Below are positions 16,016 to 24,399 of a DNA stretch of 64,000 bases, one piece after another. The DNA comes from Streptomyces genisteinicus (GTDB taxonomy: Bacteria > Actinomycetota > Actinomycetes > Streptomycetales > Streptomycetaceae). A program made the position numbers and the translations under genes. The stretch lies in assembly GCF_014489615.1 (NCBI RefSeq), contig NZ_CP060826.1, forward strand, positions 62,001-126,000, written 5' to 3'. How positions within the stretch are numbered: the stretch's first letter is position 1; each line of letters begins with the position of its first letter. Below the pieces are notes generated by a model, which saw nothing but the letters and a program-made list of their open reading frames with translations, ran no database searches and was not told where the DNA came from.

Positions 16016-17278
16016 GTGCCCATCGCCGCCTTCAGACCGTTCACCGCGCTGTGGACGTCCCAGGCCTCATCGAACCTCGCCGACGGTGTGCTGCAGGCGG
16101 CGGCGCCCCTGCTCGTCGCCACGCTGACCCGTGACCCGCTCCTGGTGGCGGGCATAACGGTGGCGCAGTTCCTGCCCTGGCTGCTCGCGACGCTTCCCAG
16201 CGGCGCGATCGCCGACCGCACGGACAGGCGCCGGATCCTCGTCGTCGGCAACGGGCTGCGGGCGGCGGGGTTCGCGCTGCTCGCGCTCGCCCTGACCAAC
16301 GGCTGGCAGCATGTCGCGCTTCTCTACGCCGCGGTGTTCGTCGCCGGCTGCGCGGAGACGATGGTCGACAACGCCGCCCTGGCGATACCGCCCCGCCTCC
16401 TGCCCCGCGAGGAGCTGGAGCGCGCCAACGGCAGGCTCTTCGCGACACAGTCCGCCGTCAACACGTTCGTCGGCCCGCCCGCCGGGGCGGCGTTGTTCGC
16501 GCTGACGGCATCGGCGGCCTTCTGGACCGGCGCGGCCGCGTTCGCCCTCGCCGGTCTGGCGGCCCTGCTGCTGCCCGCGCTGCGCCCGCACGGCGACGAC
16601 CGGGGGCAGCACCGCTCGGAGCCGTCGACCATGGGCCAGGACATCCGCTCCGGATGGGCCCACTTCTGGCACCACGACCTGCTGCGCCGTGTCGCGTTCA
16701 TCTCGGCGGCGATCAACTTCTTCGGCGCGGCCACCGGCGGACTCCTCGTCCTGCTGATCACCGGCCCGTACCGGCTGGGCATGTCGGGCTACGGCCTGTT
16801 CATCGCGGTGCCCGCGGCCGGCGCGATCGCCGGCTCGCTGCTCGCCGCCCGCGTCGTGCCCCGTATCGGCGGCGGCCCCACGACCTGGCTCGCGGCCCTC
16901 GCCCCGGCCGCCGGCTACGCCGTCCTCGGCCTGGGGAGCAGCATCGTCCTCGCGCTGGTCGCCCTGTTCGTCGCCGCTCTGGCCACCTCGCTGAACCAGA
17001 TCGTGGTCAGCACGCTGCGCCAAGCGGCGGTTCCCGACGAACTCCTCGGCCGTGTCACCGCCGCGTACCGTCTGATCGTCCTCGGTGTCGTCCCCCTCGG
17101 AGCGCTCGGCGGCGGCCTGCTGGCCCGCGGCCTGGGAATCCGTGCCACCTTCGTCGCCGCGGCCGTCGGACTCGCCCTCGCAGCGATCCCCCTCGCCTCC
17201 CGGGTCACCACCGGTCGCCTGCGCGACGCCGAGGCCCGCACCGCACCGCCTCGCCCGCTGCGCACCGGCTCCCGCTGA
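16016..17278 (+). CDS. MFS transporter (drug efflux-like)
   Basis: A 420-residue integral membrane protein with about 12 hydrophobic segments. A cytoplasmic loop after segment 2 carries the MFS motif (GAIADRTDRRRILVVGNGLR), and a central hydrophilic loop follows near residues 195-215. The profile fits the DHA3/MefE-like macrolide and multidrug exporters (an FRPFTALWTSQASSNLADGV start). It probably exports a small molecule by proton antiport; the substrate is unknown. The GTG at 16016 has a GGGAGGA ribosome site at 16004-16010. It is divergent from the CGNR regulator. Confidence 0.9.
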   Translation: MPIAAFRPFTALWTSQASSNLADGVLQAAAPLLVATLTRDPLLVAGITVAQFLPWLLATLPSGAIADRTDRRRILVVGNGLRAAGFALLALALTNGWQHVALLYAAVFVAGCAETMVDNAALAIPPRLLPREELERANGRLFATQSAVNTFVGPPAGAALFALTASAAFWTGAAAFALAGLAALLLPALRPHGDDRGQHRSEPSTMGQDIRSGWAHFWHHDLLRRVAFISAAINFFGAATGGLLVLLITGPYRLGMSGYGLFIAVPAAGAIAGSLLAARVVPRIGGGPTTWLAALAPAAGYAVLGLGSSIVLALVALFVAALATSLNQIVVSTLRQAAVPDELLGRVTAAYRLIVLGVVPLGALGGGLLARGLGIRATFVAAAVGLALAAIPLASRVTTGRLRDAEARTAPPRPLRTGSR

Positions 17279-17371
17279 CGGCTGGCACGGGCCGCCCGCC
17301 CGCGCGTGCGTGCATGCGTGCGTGCCCGGAGGTCTGCGGCCGCTCCGTCCGGCGGCCGTCCGCCGGGCACC

Positions 17372-17401
17372 CGACCGGGCCCGTCGCGACGGGCCCGGTC
17401 G
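17372..17401. terminator. Perfect 30-bp palindrome, bidirectional terminator
   Basis: The two 15-bp halves are exact reverse complements (outer CGACCGGG, centre CGTCGCGACG). It lies between the convergent MFS (stop 17278) and antiporter (stop 17423) genes, 21 nt from the latter, so it can form a very stable hairpin in either transcript. Confidence 0.75.
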
Positions 17402-17422
17402 TGGTCAGGGCCGTCATGGCCG

Positions 17423-18649
17423 TCAGGGCCGCGCGGCCGGTGCGGCGGGCCGGGTGCGGGCGTAGCGGCGGGCCAGGGGTTCGGCGCTCAGGCCGTGGAG
17501 GACGATGCTGACCATGACCGTGACGACCATGACGCGGGAGATGAAGTCGCCCCCGCTCGCGCCGCGCAGCTCGAGGGCGGCGAGCAGCCCGAAGACCACC
17601 GAGGTCACTCCCCTGGGCCCCATCCAGCCGAGGAACAGCCGGTCGGTCAGGGACAGGTCCGTGCCGACGAGGACGAGCAGGACGGGCACGATCCGCACCA
17701 GGCTGACGGCGAGCAGGGCGTAGAGGACGACCGAGAGGTGGAAGCCGTCCCAGAACTCGTCGTTGACGATCTGCCCGAAGAGGAACCAGAGCGCGAGCGT
17801 GAGGAGGGTGACCAGGTCGTCGGTCATCTCCACGGCGTTCTCCGGCATGTGACGCATCGCCGGGGCGATGCAGACGCCGGCCACGAAGGACGCCACGAAG
17901 CCGTTGCCGCCGAGGGCCGACGACAGGGTGTACGCGGCGACGGGCACGCTCAGCACGCCGAGGCGCATCGCCGCCGGCTGCGCCCAGCCCTTCGCCCAGG
18001 AGCGGCGGAGCAGCCATCCGGCCCCGTAGCCGACGAACGAGCCGGCGCCGAGCGCCCAGGCCGCCGCGCCGACGGCGTCGAGGACCGCCTCGGCGTAGTC
18101 GTCGCCCGCCGTGTGGACCTCCGAGGCGGCGGCCACGCAGAGCAGGAACACCGGCGAGAGGATGCCGTCGTTGAGTCCGCCCTCGACGTTGAGCACTTCG
18201 CGGAGCCGGGCCGGGATGCGGTGGTCGCGCACCACGGCGGCGGCGGGTGCCAGGTCCAGGGGCACGACGACGGTGGCCAGCACCGCCAGAATCCAGCCGG
18301 GCCGGTCGGGGAAGAAGGCGAGCGCCGTCAGGAAGGCGGCGGCCAGGGTGAGGGGCAGCGCGCCCCCCAGCAGGCGGGCCACGACGCGGCGCTCGCGCCG
18401 GATGGCTCCCGCGGGGACCTCGGTAGCGTCGACGAAGAGCAGCAGGGCGAGGACGACTTCGACCGCGTGCTCGAAGCCGGCCATGTCGCCGAAGTCGAAG
18501 ACGAGGGCCGGGTCCGAGCCGCTGGTGAGGGCGATCCCGGCAGCGAGCATGGCGATCGGTGCGGTGATGCTCCAGCGGGCGAGCCGGTGCGACAGGACGC
18601 ACCAGGCGAGCAGCACGGCCGTGATGACGGTGACGGCGAGCAACGGCAT
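17423..18649 (-). CDS. Cation:proton antiporter (CPA1/NhaP-like)
   Basis: A 408-residue membrane protein with 11-13 hydrophobic segments starting MPLLAVTVITAVLLAWCVLS. It carries family landmarks: ALLLFVDATEVP, VVPLDLAPAAAVV (a variant of the ion-site helix), LNVEGGLNDG (the ND pair of the crossover helix), and GWMGPRGVTSVVFGL near the end. It exchanges Na+ or K+ for protons across the membrane. The frame is open far upstream, but the ATG at 18649 begins the first membrane helix; GAAAG upstream is a weak ribosome site. It stands alone between two terminators. Confidence 0.9.
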   Translation of the reverse strand: MPLLAVTVITAVLLAWCVLSHRLARWSITAPIAMLAAGIALTSGSDPALVFDFGDMAGFEHAVEVVLALLLFVDATEVPAGAIRRERRVVARLLGGALPLTLAAAFLTALAFFPDRPGWILAVLATVVVPLDLAPAAAVVRDHRIPARLREVLNVEGGLNDGILSPVFLLCVAAASEVHTAGDDYAEAVLDAVGAAAWALGAGSFVGYGAGWLLRRSWAKGWAQPAAMRLGVLSVPVAAYTLSSALGGNGFVASFVAGVCIAPAMRHMPENAVEMTDDLVTLLTLALWFLFGQIVNDEFWDGFHLSVVLYALLAVSLVRIVPVLLVLVGTDLSLTDRLFLGWMGPRGVTSVVFGLLAALELRGASGGDFISRVMVVTVMVSIVLHGLSAEPLARRYARTRPAAPAARP

Positions 18650-18873
18650 CGGCGCTTTCGGGCGGGAGCGGGTGACGCAGGCACGGTAGTGCCGCGGGCG
18701 TGCCGCCCCCGGGGAGCACGCCGACGGGCGATCCGGTCCGCGCCCGAACGGCCCCGTGCGGTGCCGGACGTCGGGGTGTGGCGCCGGGTGGGTGAGGTGG
18801 CGGCGGGATGGGTGCGGTGGGCGCGACCGACGGTTGGAGGCAGGGGGCGGGGGGCGGGGCCGAGCTGTGGGGC

Positions 18874-18879
18874 TAGCCT
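18874..18879 (+). promoter_or_regulatory. Candidate -10 (TAGCCT) giving a leaderless transcript
   Basis: TAGCCT ends 7 nt before the ATG at 18887 and no ribosome site is present, the usual layout of leaderless streptomycete genes. Confidence 0.4.
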
Positions 18880-18886
18880 CGCGCGT

Positions 18887-19606
18887 ATGACCGAGGGGTT
18901 CGACGTCGCCGCCGAGCTGGCGGCCGTTGCGGGGCGGGCGGATGCCTGGAGGTTCGTCGAGCGGTTCGCCGCGCACTGGCGGGAGCCCGTCCGCGCGGGC
19001 GACGGCTTCGGGTTCGAGGAGCTCACCGAGGCGGAGCACCGCCTGCGGTCGCCGCTGCCGACGGCCTTGTGGGAGGCGTACGCGCTGGTGGGACGCCGGG
19101 CGGACCTGACGAGTGTTCAGGACTGCCTGCTTCCCTTGGAGCACCTCCAGATCGACGACGGTGCTCTGGTATTCCGGGTGGAGAACCAGGGGGTCGCCGA
19201 GTGGGCGGTCCGGCGGGAGCACCTGGCGGACGACGATCCACCCGTGGTCTTCCGGCGCGCGGACGGCGCATCGGACGCCTGGAGGCCCTTCCTCGACCGG
19301 TTCTCGACCGCGTGCATCGAGATGGTGCTCTCCGAATCCCTCTTCGCCCACCAGGAGCCGCTCTCGGACAATCGCCCCCTCGCGGAGTCCGAGGCCGTCG
19401 GGGAACCTCCCGGATTCCGGCGTCTGGCGTTGCCCGAGTACCCGATGTGGGCCGTCGAGGGATGCGTGGTCCGGTGGTTCGCCTCGCCGGACGCACTGGT
19501 GCGGGAGGATGCCGGCGCATGGCTGTGGGCCGTGGGCCGGACGGCCTCGGCGCTGCATTCGGTACGCCTCTCGCTCCCCGGTGACTGGCTCGCCGAGCCC
19601 TCGTGA
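18887..19606 (+). CDS. SMI1/KNR4-like (SUKH superfamily) protein
   Basis: A 239-residue cytosolic protein. Residues about 45-75 read GFEELTEAEHRLRSPLPTAL, then WEAYALVGRRADLT, the helical signature near the start of SUKH proteins. Later segments (LEHLQIDDGALVFRVENQGV, then WAVRREHLADDDPPVVF) are the beta region. A second half of about 100 residues (FLDRFSTACIEMVLSESLF onward) matches the longer streptomycete subgroup. Role unknown; immunity or housekeeping functions are both possible. It is not near the SUKH gene at 356 and shows little similarity to it, so it is not a recent duplicate. Confidence 0.78.
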   Translation: MTEGFDVAAELAAVAGRADAWRFVERFAAHWREPVRAGDGFGFEELTEAEHRLRSPLPTALWEAYALVGRRADLTSVQDCLLPLEHLQIDDGALVFRVENQGVAEWAVRREHLADDDPPVVFRRADGASDAWRPFLDRFSTACIEMVLSESLFAHQEPLSDNRPLAESEAVGEPPGFRRLALPEYPMWAVEGCVVRWFASPDALVREDAGAWLWAVGRTASALHSVRLSLPGDWLAEPS

Positions 19607-19622
19607 GCCGGTTCCCGCCGAA

Positions 19623-19643
19623 GACCGTGCGGGGCGCGCGGTC
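19623..19643. terminator. Stem-loop between convergent SUKH and MBL genes
   Basis: GACCGTGCG (19623-19631) pairs with CGCGCGGTC (19635-19643) with one G-U pair around a 3-nt loop, 17 nt after the stop at 19606 and 42 nt from the opposing stop at 19685. Confidence 0.55.
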
Positions 19644-19684
19644 AGGGAGACGGAGTCGCGGGGCGCGGTCTGGCCGCGCCGTGG

Positions 19685-20530
19685 TCACACCGTGTGGAAG
19701 GGCTCCGTCAGATGCCCGGTCGCCAGGTGCACGGTGGTGCCGGCGGCGTGGGACAGCATGCGTTCCCTCGACCGCCGGGCCGCCGCGGGGTCGGTCTCGT
19801 GCGCGTAGGCGACGGCGGGGTGCAGCAGTTGGAGCGCGTGCACCAGGAGGTCTCCGGTGACGAGGGCGGCCTCGCGCCCGTCGGAGACCAGCACGCTCTG
19901 GTGTCCCGGCGTGTGCCCGGGTGTGGCGACCGCCCGGCCGGTGCGCAGCGGTGTGTCCCCGTCGAGGAGGCGGAGCCGGCCGGCGGCGGCGAGTGGATCG
20001 GTGAGGGTCTCGCGGAGCTGCGGGTTCAGCGCGTCGATCGCCTCGGACTCGGCTCGCTGGAGCAGGTATTCGGCGTTCGGGAAGTAGGGGCGGAGTCCGA
20101 CGCCCCGGGCCTCGCCGGGCCGCGGGGGGACGGCCTCCTCCGAGACGACCGCCCACCCGACGTGGTCGGTGTGGAGGTGGGTGAGCACCACGGTGTCGAC
20201 CTCGGCCGGGTCGATGCCCGCCGCGGCGAGCGAGGCGGGGAGAACGCCGGGTACGGGCGCCCATGCGCGGGCCGGGCCGTCCGCCGGGCCGATCCCGGCG
20301 TCCACGACGGTGAGGCCCTTGTCGTCGCGGATCGCGTACGCGCGGAACGGGAGCCGCCAGCGGCCCTCGGCGTCGACCGCGCCGGGGTCGTAGCGGTCGG
20401 CGTCGGCCCACTCGTCGGCGGTCGCGCCCGGGAAGGCCTCGGCGCGCGGGGAGAAGAAGGGGCCCTCGGCGTCGAAGAGGGCGATGATCTCGGTCGAGCC
20501 GATCCGCAGCCGGGGAACGGGAGAAGCCAT
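19685..20530 (-). CDS. MBL-fold metallo-hydrolase
   Basis: A 281-residue protein with the complete zinc site of the metallo-beta-lactamase fold: HLHTDH (residues 118-123), TPGHTPGH, VTGD (bridging Asp) and a terminal ATGH. It likely hydrolyses a small ester, lactone or thioester. The subgroup resembles quorum-quenching lactonase-like and N-acyl hydrolases, but the substrate cannot be inferred. ATGs at 20530 and 20542 are possible starts; neither has a ribosome site. It is a single gene between two terminators. Confidence 0.88.
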   Translation of the reverse strand: MASPVPRLRIGSTEIIALFDAEGPFFSPRAEAFPGATADEWADADRYDPGAVDAEGRWRLPFRAYAIRDDKGLTVVDAGIGPADGPARAWAPVPGVLPASLAAAGIDPAEVDTVVLTHLHTDHVGWAVVSEEAVPPRPGEARGVGLRPYFPNAEYLLQRAESEAIDALNPQLRETLTDPLAAAGRLRLLDGDTPLRTGRAVATPGHTPGHQSVLVSDGREAALVTGDLLVHALQLLHPAVAYAHETDPAAARRSRERMLSHAAGTTVHLATGHLTEPFHTV

Positions 20531-20600
20531 GGGCGTGATCATGCCACGCCGGGCACGGCAGCAGAGCGGGCGTGGGCCTGAGGCGGGTGGCGGGCCCACG

Positions 20601-20622
20601 CGGAGCCGGCCGCCCGGCTCCG
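20601..20622 (-). terminator. Perfect stem-loop after the 20655-21458 gene
   Basis: CGGAGCCGG (20601-20609) pairs with CCGGCTCCG (20614-20622) around a 4-nt loop, 33 nt past the stop. Confidence 0.6.
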
Positions 20623-20654
20623 GGCCGACGCTTCGCGGCGTCGAAGCCGCCGCG

Positions 20655-21458
20655 TCACCAGGACGTGCGCAGGAGCAGGTTGCCCGCGTGCGGGTACGCC
20701 CACGGGCTGTAGGGGGCGCCCGCGCGCAGGTGATCGAGACCGGCGAGGGCGTCCGCAGCGGTCTTGCAGCGCGGGTGGCGGGCCGCGAACGACGCGATGC
20801 GGGGGCGTTGTGTGAGGAGCCAGCCGGCGATCTCCGACGGATCGCCGTCGTACCACCAGGCGAAGCCCAGGTCCTCCCAGAGGAGATCGGCGGACCACCC
20901 GAGGGCGAGGCGGACGAGGCCCGCGTCCGCCGCCGGCCCGGAGCATGAGGCGAGGTGGGCGAGCCATGGCTCAGCCGTGCCGGTGGCGTGCGCCATGCCT
21001 TCCAGCAGATCGAGTACGTCCCCCGCGGGCCTGCCGTCGGCCAGGGCGAGAGCGAGGAGCGCGCGCAGAGCGCCGTCCACCGCGGCGCGTTCCGCCGCGG
21101 GCCAGCGGGCGTACGCGGCTCCGTCGGGGCTCAGGCGGCCGATCTCCGGCGCAGGCTCCGCGCTCTGCCCGCCGGGTCCCCAGTGGCGCAGCGCCCGGGG
21201 CAGGAGCCGGCGCCACAGCACGGGGTACTGGTCCGCGTCCCAGTGTTCGGCCACCTCGCGCAGGAAGTGTCCGAGGACGTCGTCGGGAACGGACGCGGGA
21301 TCACCGGCGAGGAGGAGGAGTTCGGCCGCCGGCGTGCAGCGAGCGCAGCCGCCGACGGGTCTGTCGAGAGACGGGGGCGAGGCGAAGACCCGGTCGGCTT
21401 CGGCGAGCGCGTGGTGCCACGCCGCGTACGGGTCGGTGCTGTCGGTGAGGTCGGACAC
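20655..21458 (-). CDS. Conserved hypothetical protein (267 aa)
   Basis: I do not recognise a named family. The 267-residue product is mostly alpha-helical and Trp/Ala-rich (WHHALAEADRVFASPP, AEHWDADQYPVLWRRLLPRAL, GLAHLASCSGPAADAG-like segments). It has a CARC pair near residue 38 that might bind a metal. No signal peptide or membrane helix is seen. Codon use is normal. The frame is open to 21542, but no ATG is convincing; I chose the GTG at 21458 (VSDLTDSTDPYAAW). It lies between a lactonase-like gene and the glucarate dehydratase-like gene with separate terminators. Confidence 0.62.
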   Translation of the reverse strand: MSDLTDSTDPYAAWHHALAEADRVFASPPSLDRPVGGCARCTPAAELLLLAGDPASVPDDVLGHFLREVAEHWDADQYPVLWRRLLPRALRHWGPGGQSAEPAPEIGRLSPDGAAYARWPAAERAAVDGALRALLALALADGRPAGDVLDLLEGMAHATGTAEPWLAHLASCSGPAADAGLVRLALGWSADLLWEDLGFAWWYDGDPSEIAGWLLTQRPRIASFAARHPRCKTAADALAGLDHLRAGAPYSPWAYPHAGNLLLRTSW

Positions 21459-21556
21459 GGGAGGACCTGCCGGGAGGACTCCGCGCGGGGGCGCCCCGGC
21501 GAAGAGCGTGAGGCTACCAGCGGGCCCGGCGCCCCGTCGCACCGGTGTCGCCGCCT

Positions 21557-21580
21557 GCGGCGGGGGCCCTTCCCCGCCGC
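21557..21580 (-). terminator. Perfect stem-loop after the glucarate dehydratase-like gene
   Basis: GCGGCGGGG (21557-21565) pairs with CCCCGCCGC (21572-21580) around a 6-nt loop, 25 nt past the stop at 21606. Confidence 0.65.
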
Positions 21581-21605
21581 TCCGGCGCCGGAACCGGGCC
21601 CGCGC

Positions 21606-22880
21606 TCACCAGCGCGGTGTCAGCTTCTCGTAGGCGGGGTCGATGCTGCGCATGTAGCCGGTGTCGTCGCGGTTGCGCAGGCCGCACGCCAGGTACTGCT
21701 CGTGCAGGCGGGCGAGGGCGTCCCGGTCCAGCTCGACGCCCAGTCCGGGGCCGGCGGGCACGGCGACGGAGCCGTCGCGGAAGCCGAGCGCCCCGGGGGC
21801 GACGACGTCCTCCGCGGGGTCCTTCCAGGGCCAGTGGGTGTCGCAGGCGTAGGTCAGGTTCTCGGTGGCGGCGCCGAGGTGGGTCATGGCCGCCAGGCTG
21901 ATGCCGAGGTGGGAGTTGGAGTGCATCGACAGCCCCATGCCGAAGGTGTCGCAGATCCCGGCGAGCAGCCGGGAGCGCTGGAGGCCGCCCCAGTAGTGGT
22001 GGTCGGAGAGGACGACCTGGACGGCGTCGCGGCGCACCGCCGCGGGCAGTTCGTCGAAGCCGACCACGCACATGTTGGTCGCCAGCGGCATGGCCGCCTC
22101 GCGGGCGACGCGGGCCATGCCCTCCTGGCCCGGTGTGGGGTCCTCCAGGTATTCGAGGACGCCCTCGAGTTCACGGGCCACCGTCAGCGATGTCTCCACC
22201 GTCCAGGCCGCGTTCGGGTCGAGGCGCAGCGGGACGCCGGGGAACGCCTCGCGCAGGGCGAGGACCGCGTCCACCTCCTGCCGGGGCGGCATCACTCCGC
22301 CCTTGAGCTTGACGGCGGTGAACCCGTACGTGTCCACCATGCGCCGCGCCTGGGCGACGATGCCCTCCGGGTCGAGCGCGGGGCCCCAGTCGTCGGGGGT
22401 GCCTCCGGGGTGCCCGGCCCACTTGTAGAAGAGGTAGGCGCTGAAGGGGACCCGGTCGCGGACGGCGCCGCCGAGGAGGTCGCACACCGGGCGGCCGGCC
22501 GCGCGGGCCTGGATGTCGAGGCACGCCACCTCGAACGGGGAGAAGACCCGGTCGAGCGTGCCGCTCGTCGTGATCATGCCGGTCAGTCCGTGGCCGTCGC
22601 TGCCGCGCTCCTCGCCCAGGGCCAGGGCGACCGCCTGCCGCATCCGGCCCAGCGCGTGGACGTCCGTGCCCGTGATCGCGTCCGCGGCCGCGCGCAGCCT
22701 GCGCAGGTGCCCCTCGTCGGCGTAGGTCTCGCCGAGACCGGTCAGACCCTGGTCCGTGCTCACCTCGACGACGGCGCGCAGCGCGTACGGTTCGTGGACG
22801 CCGACCGCGTTCAGCAGGGCGGGGTCCTTGAAGGCGACCGGCGTGATGTCGATACGGGTGATCGTGATGCTGTCGCTCAT
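21606..22880 (-). CDS. Glucarate dehydratase-family protein (enolase superfamily)
   Basis: A 424-residue enzyme with the active-site set of glucarate dehydratases: KLKGG (K191, K193), metal ligands D221/N223 (LRLDPNAAW) and E246 (LEDPT), N269, and MHSNSHLGIS with the base H320. The N-terminus KDPALLNAVGVHEPYALRAVVEV also matches that group. The reaction would be dehydration of D-glucarate or L-idarate to 5-keto-4-deoxyglucarate, opening sugar-acid catabolism. No other pathway gene is nearby. The start ATG at 22880 has GGAGG about 10 nt upstream; the frame upstream is not family-like. Expression is probably repressed at the palindrome near 23000. Confidence 0.9.
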   Translation of the reverse strand: MSDSITITRIDITPVAFKDPALLNAVGVHEPYALRAVVEVSTDQGLTGLGETYADEGHLRRLRAAADAITGTDVHALGRMRQAVALALGEERGSDGHGLTGMITTSGTLDRVFSPFEVACLDIQARAAGRPVCDLLGGAVRDRVPFSAYLFYKWAGHPGGTPDDWGPALDPEGIVAQARRMVDTYGFTAVKLKGGVMPPRQEVDAVLALREAFPGVPLRLDPNAAWTVETSLTVARELEGVLEYLEDPTPGQEGMARVAREAAMPLATNMCVVGFDELPAAVRRDAVQVVLSDHHYWGGLQRSRLLAGICDTFGMGLSMHSNSHLGISLAAMTHLGAATENLTYACDTHWPWKDPAEDVVAPGALGFRDGSVAVPAGPGLGVELDRDALARLHEQYLACGLRNRDDTGYMRSIDPAYEKLTPRW

Positions 22881-23358
22881 CGGTGTGCTGCCTCCGTGGG
22901 AGGGGTGGCGGTGTCCGGATGACCGGAAGGCGTGGCGGGGGAACCGGACACCCGGGGGCCTGCGGCCTCGGGCGTTTGCGTACGGACTCACGTTCGAGTT
23001 CATGTACATGAATACACGTCAAGAACGCGAACGTGTGAAACTTAGGCCGCCGGTCTCGGTGAGGTCAAGGAGCCCGTGGCGCCCGGGAGCCCGCCGCGCC
23101 GCGCCTGCGGACGGCCCTGCCGGAGCGGCGGCGGGATCCGGCCTGCTGCCGGGCGGAACGGCCGGAACGGGCTGCCGCGGCGGGAACAGCGGGCCGGGAC
23201 GGGACGGTTGCACCGACCGGACGGCCGGCGCCGCACGGGCGGGGAACCCGGTGGACCGCGAGGGCGTCCGCCCCGAGGAACCGGGTGCCCCGGACCGGAC
23301 CGGCGCGCGCCGGCCGACCGGCGCAACCACGACGTACGTGTCCCAGGAGGACTGCTTG
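22881..23358. other. 478-bp divergent intergenic region
   Basis: I see no gene here. The AT-richer block 22980-23045 carries the nested palindromes described separately and a TTGACG -35-like hexamer on the minus strand (23017-23022) pointing to the glucarate dehydratase-like gene. The stretch 23046-23340 is GC-rich with no clear element except the ribosome site of the next gene. Confidence 0.5.
22989..23035. promoter_or_regulatory. Nested palindromic operator
   Basis: A perfect 14-bp palindrome TTCATGTACATGAA (22999-23012) is enclosed by an 8-bp inverted repeat CACGTTCG (22989-22996) and CGAACGTG (23028-23035). It sits just downstream of a candidate -35 for the glucarate dehydratase-like gene, the usual position of a repressor site. 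The centre resembles GntR- or LacI-type operators; no such regulator is adjacent. Confidence 0.6.
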
Positions 23359-24192
23359 ATGAACGACCGGCCCCTGACTCTCATGGCCGTGCACGCCCAC
23401 CCGGACGACGAGGCCACCGGGACCGGAGGGGTGCTCGCGCGGTATGCGGCGGAAGGCATCCGCACGGTCCTCGTGACCTGTACCGACGGCGGCTGCGGCG
23501 ACGGGCCGGGCGGCGTCAAGCCCGGCGACCCCGGGCACGACCCGGCGGCCGTCGCCCTGATGCGCCGTCAGGAGCTCGCGGCCAGCCGTGACGTCCTGAA
23601 GATCAGCGATCTGGAGACGCTGGACTACGCCGACTCCGGGATGATGGGCTGGCCCAGCAACGACGCCCCGGGGTCGTTCTGGCGGACACCCGTGGCGGAG
23701 GGCGCGGCCCGGCTCGCGGAGCTCATGCTGCACTACCGGCCCGACGTGGTCGTCACCTACGACGAGAACGGCTTCTACGGCCACCCCGACCACATCCAGG
23801 CCCACCGCATCACCATGGCGGCCCTGGAGACGACCGGGCTGACGCCCAAGGTGTACTGGACCACGATGCCCCGCTCGGGGGTGCGGCGGTTCGGCGAGCT
23901 CATGCGCGAGTTCCATCCGGACATGCCGGAGCCGGACCCCGCGGAGGCGGCCGCGATGGCCGAGATCGGGCTGCCGGACGACGAGATCACCACCTGGGTG
24001 GACACCACCGCGTTCAGCGGGCAGAAGTTCGACGCGCTCGCCGCGCACGCCAGTCAGGGCGAGAACATCGTGTTCCTCAAGATGGGGCGGGAGAGGTTCG
24101 GCGAACTGATGGGCGTGGAGACGTTCCTCCGCGTCCAGGACACCACCGGCGCGGCCGTCCCCGAGAACGACCTCTTCGCCGGTCTGCGCTGA
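23359..24192 (+). CDS. PIG-L/LmbE-family deacetylase (Mca/MshB-like)
   Basis: A 277-residue zinc hydrolase. It has the AHPDDE motif (residues 13-18) and a later GFYGHPDH that supplies the third zinc ligand and catalytic histidines. Family members deacetylate N-acetyl-glucosaminyl lipids or glycosides; in actinobacteria they include MshB and the mycothiol S-conjugate amidase Mca. The closest pattern is the Mca/MshB group (VLVTCTDGGCGDG), but the length and spacing differ from the canonical housekeeping genes, so this may be an extra paralogue. AGGAGG at 23345-23350 gives a strong start at ATG 23359. Confidence 0.85.
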   Translation: MNDRPLTLMAVHAHPDDEATGTGGVLARYAAEGIRTVLVTCTDGGCGDGPGGVKPGDPGHDPAAVALMRRQELAASRDVLKISDLETLDYADSGMMGWPSNDAPGSFWRTPVAEGAARLAELMLHYRPDVVVTYDENGFYGHPDHIQAHRITMAALETTGLTPKVYWTTMPRSGVRRFGELMREFHPDMPEPDPAEAAAMAEIGLPDDEITTWVDTTAFSGQKFDALAAHASQGENIVFLKMGRERFGELMGVETFLRVQDTTGAAVPENDLFAGLR

Positions 24193-24212
24193 CCCGCCGT
24201 CCGGAGCGGGCC

Positions 24213-24242
24213 CCGGTTCGGACCGGGCCCGGTCCGGACCGG
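24213..24242 (+). terminator. Stem-loop after the PIG-L gene
   Basis: Two 15-nt arms (24213-24227 and 24228-24242) are complementary apart from one G-U pair. Within them 24219-24236 is a perfect 18-bp palindrome. It starts 20 nt after the stop. Confidence 0.6.
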
Positions 24243-24399
24243 CCCCGGCGGTCCACCGGCAGGTTGCACGAACAGCGCCGCCGTTGCTTGCCGCGGTTGC
24301 GCAGAGACGGGTCCCGTCGTGTGCTCCAGGATCAGCGAGCAGACAAGGCGTGGGCCGGGTGGAGCATCCGGCCCACCGCGACGACGTCGGGAGTCCGCT

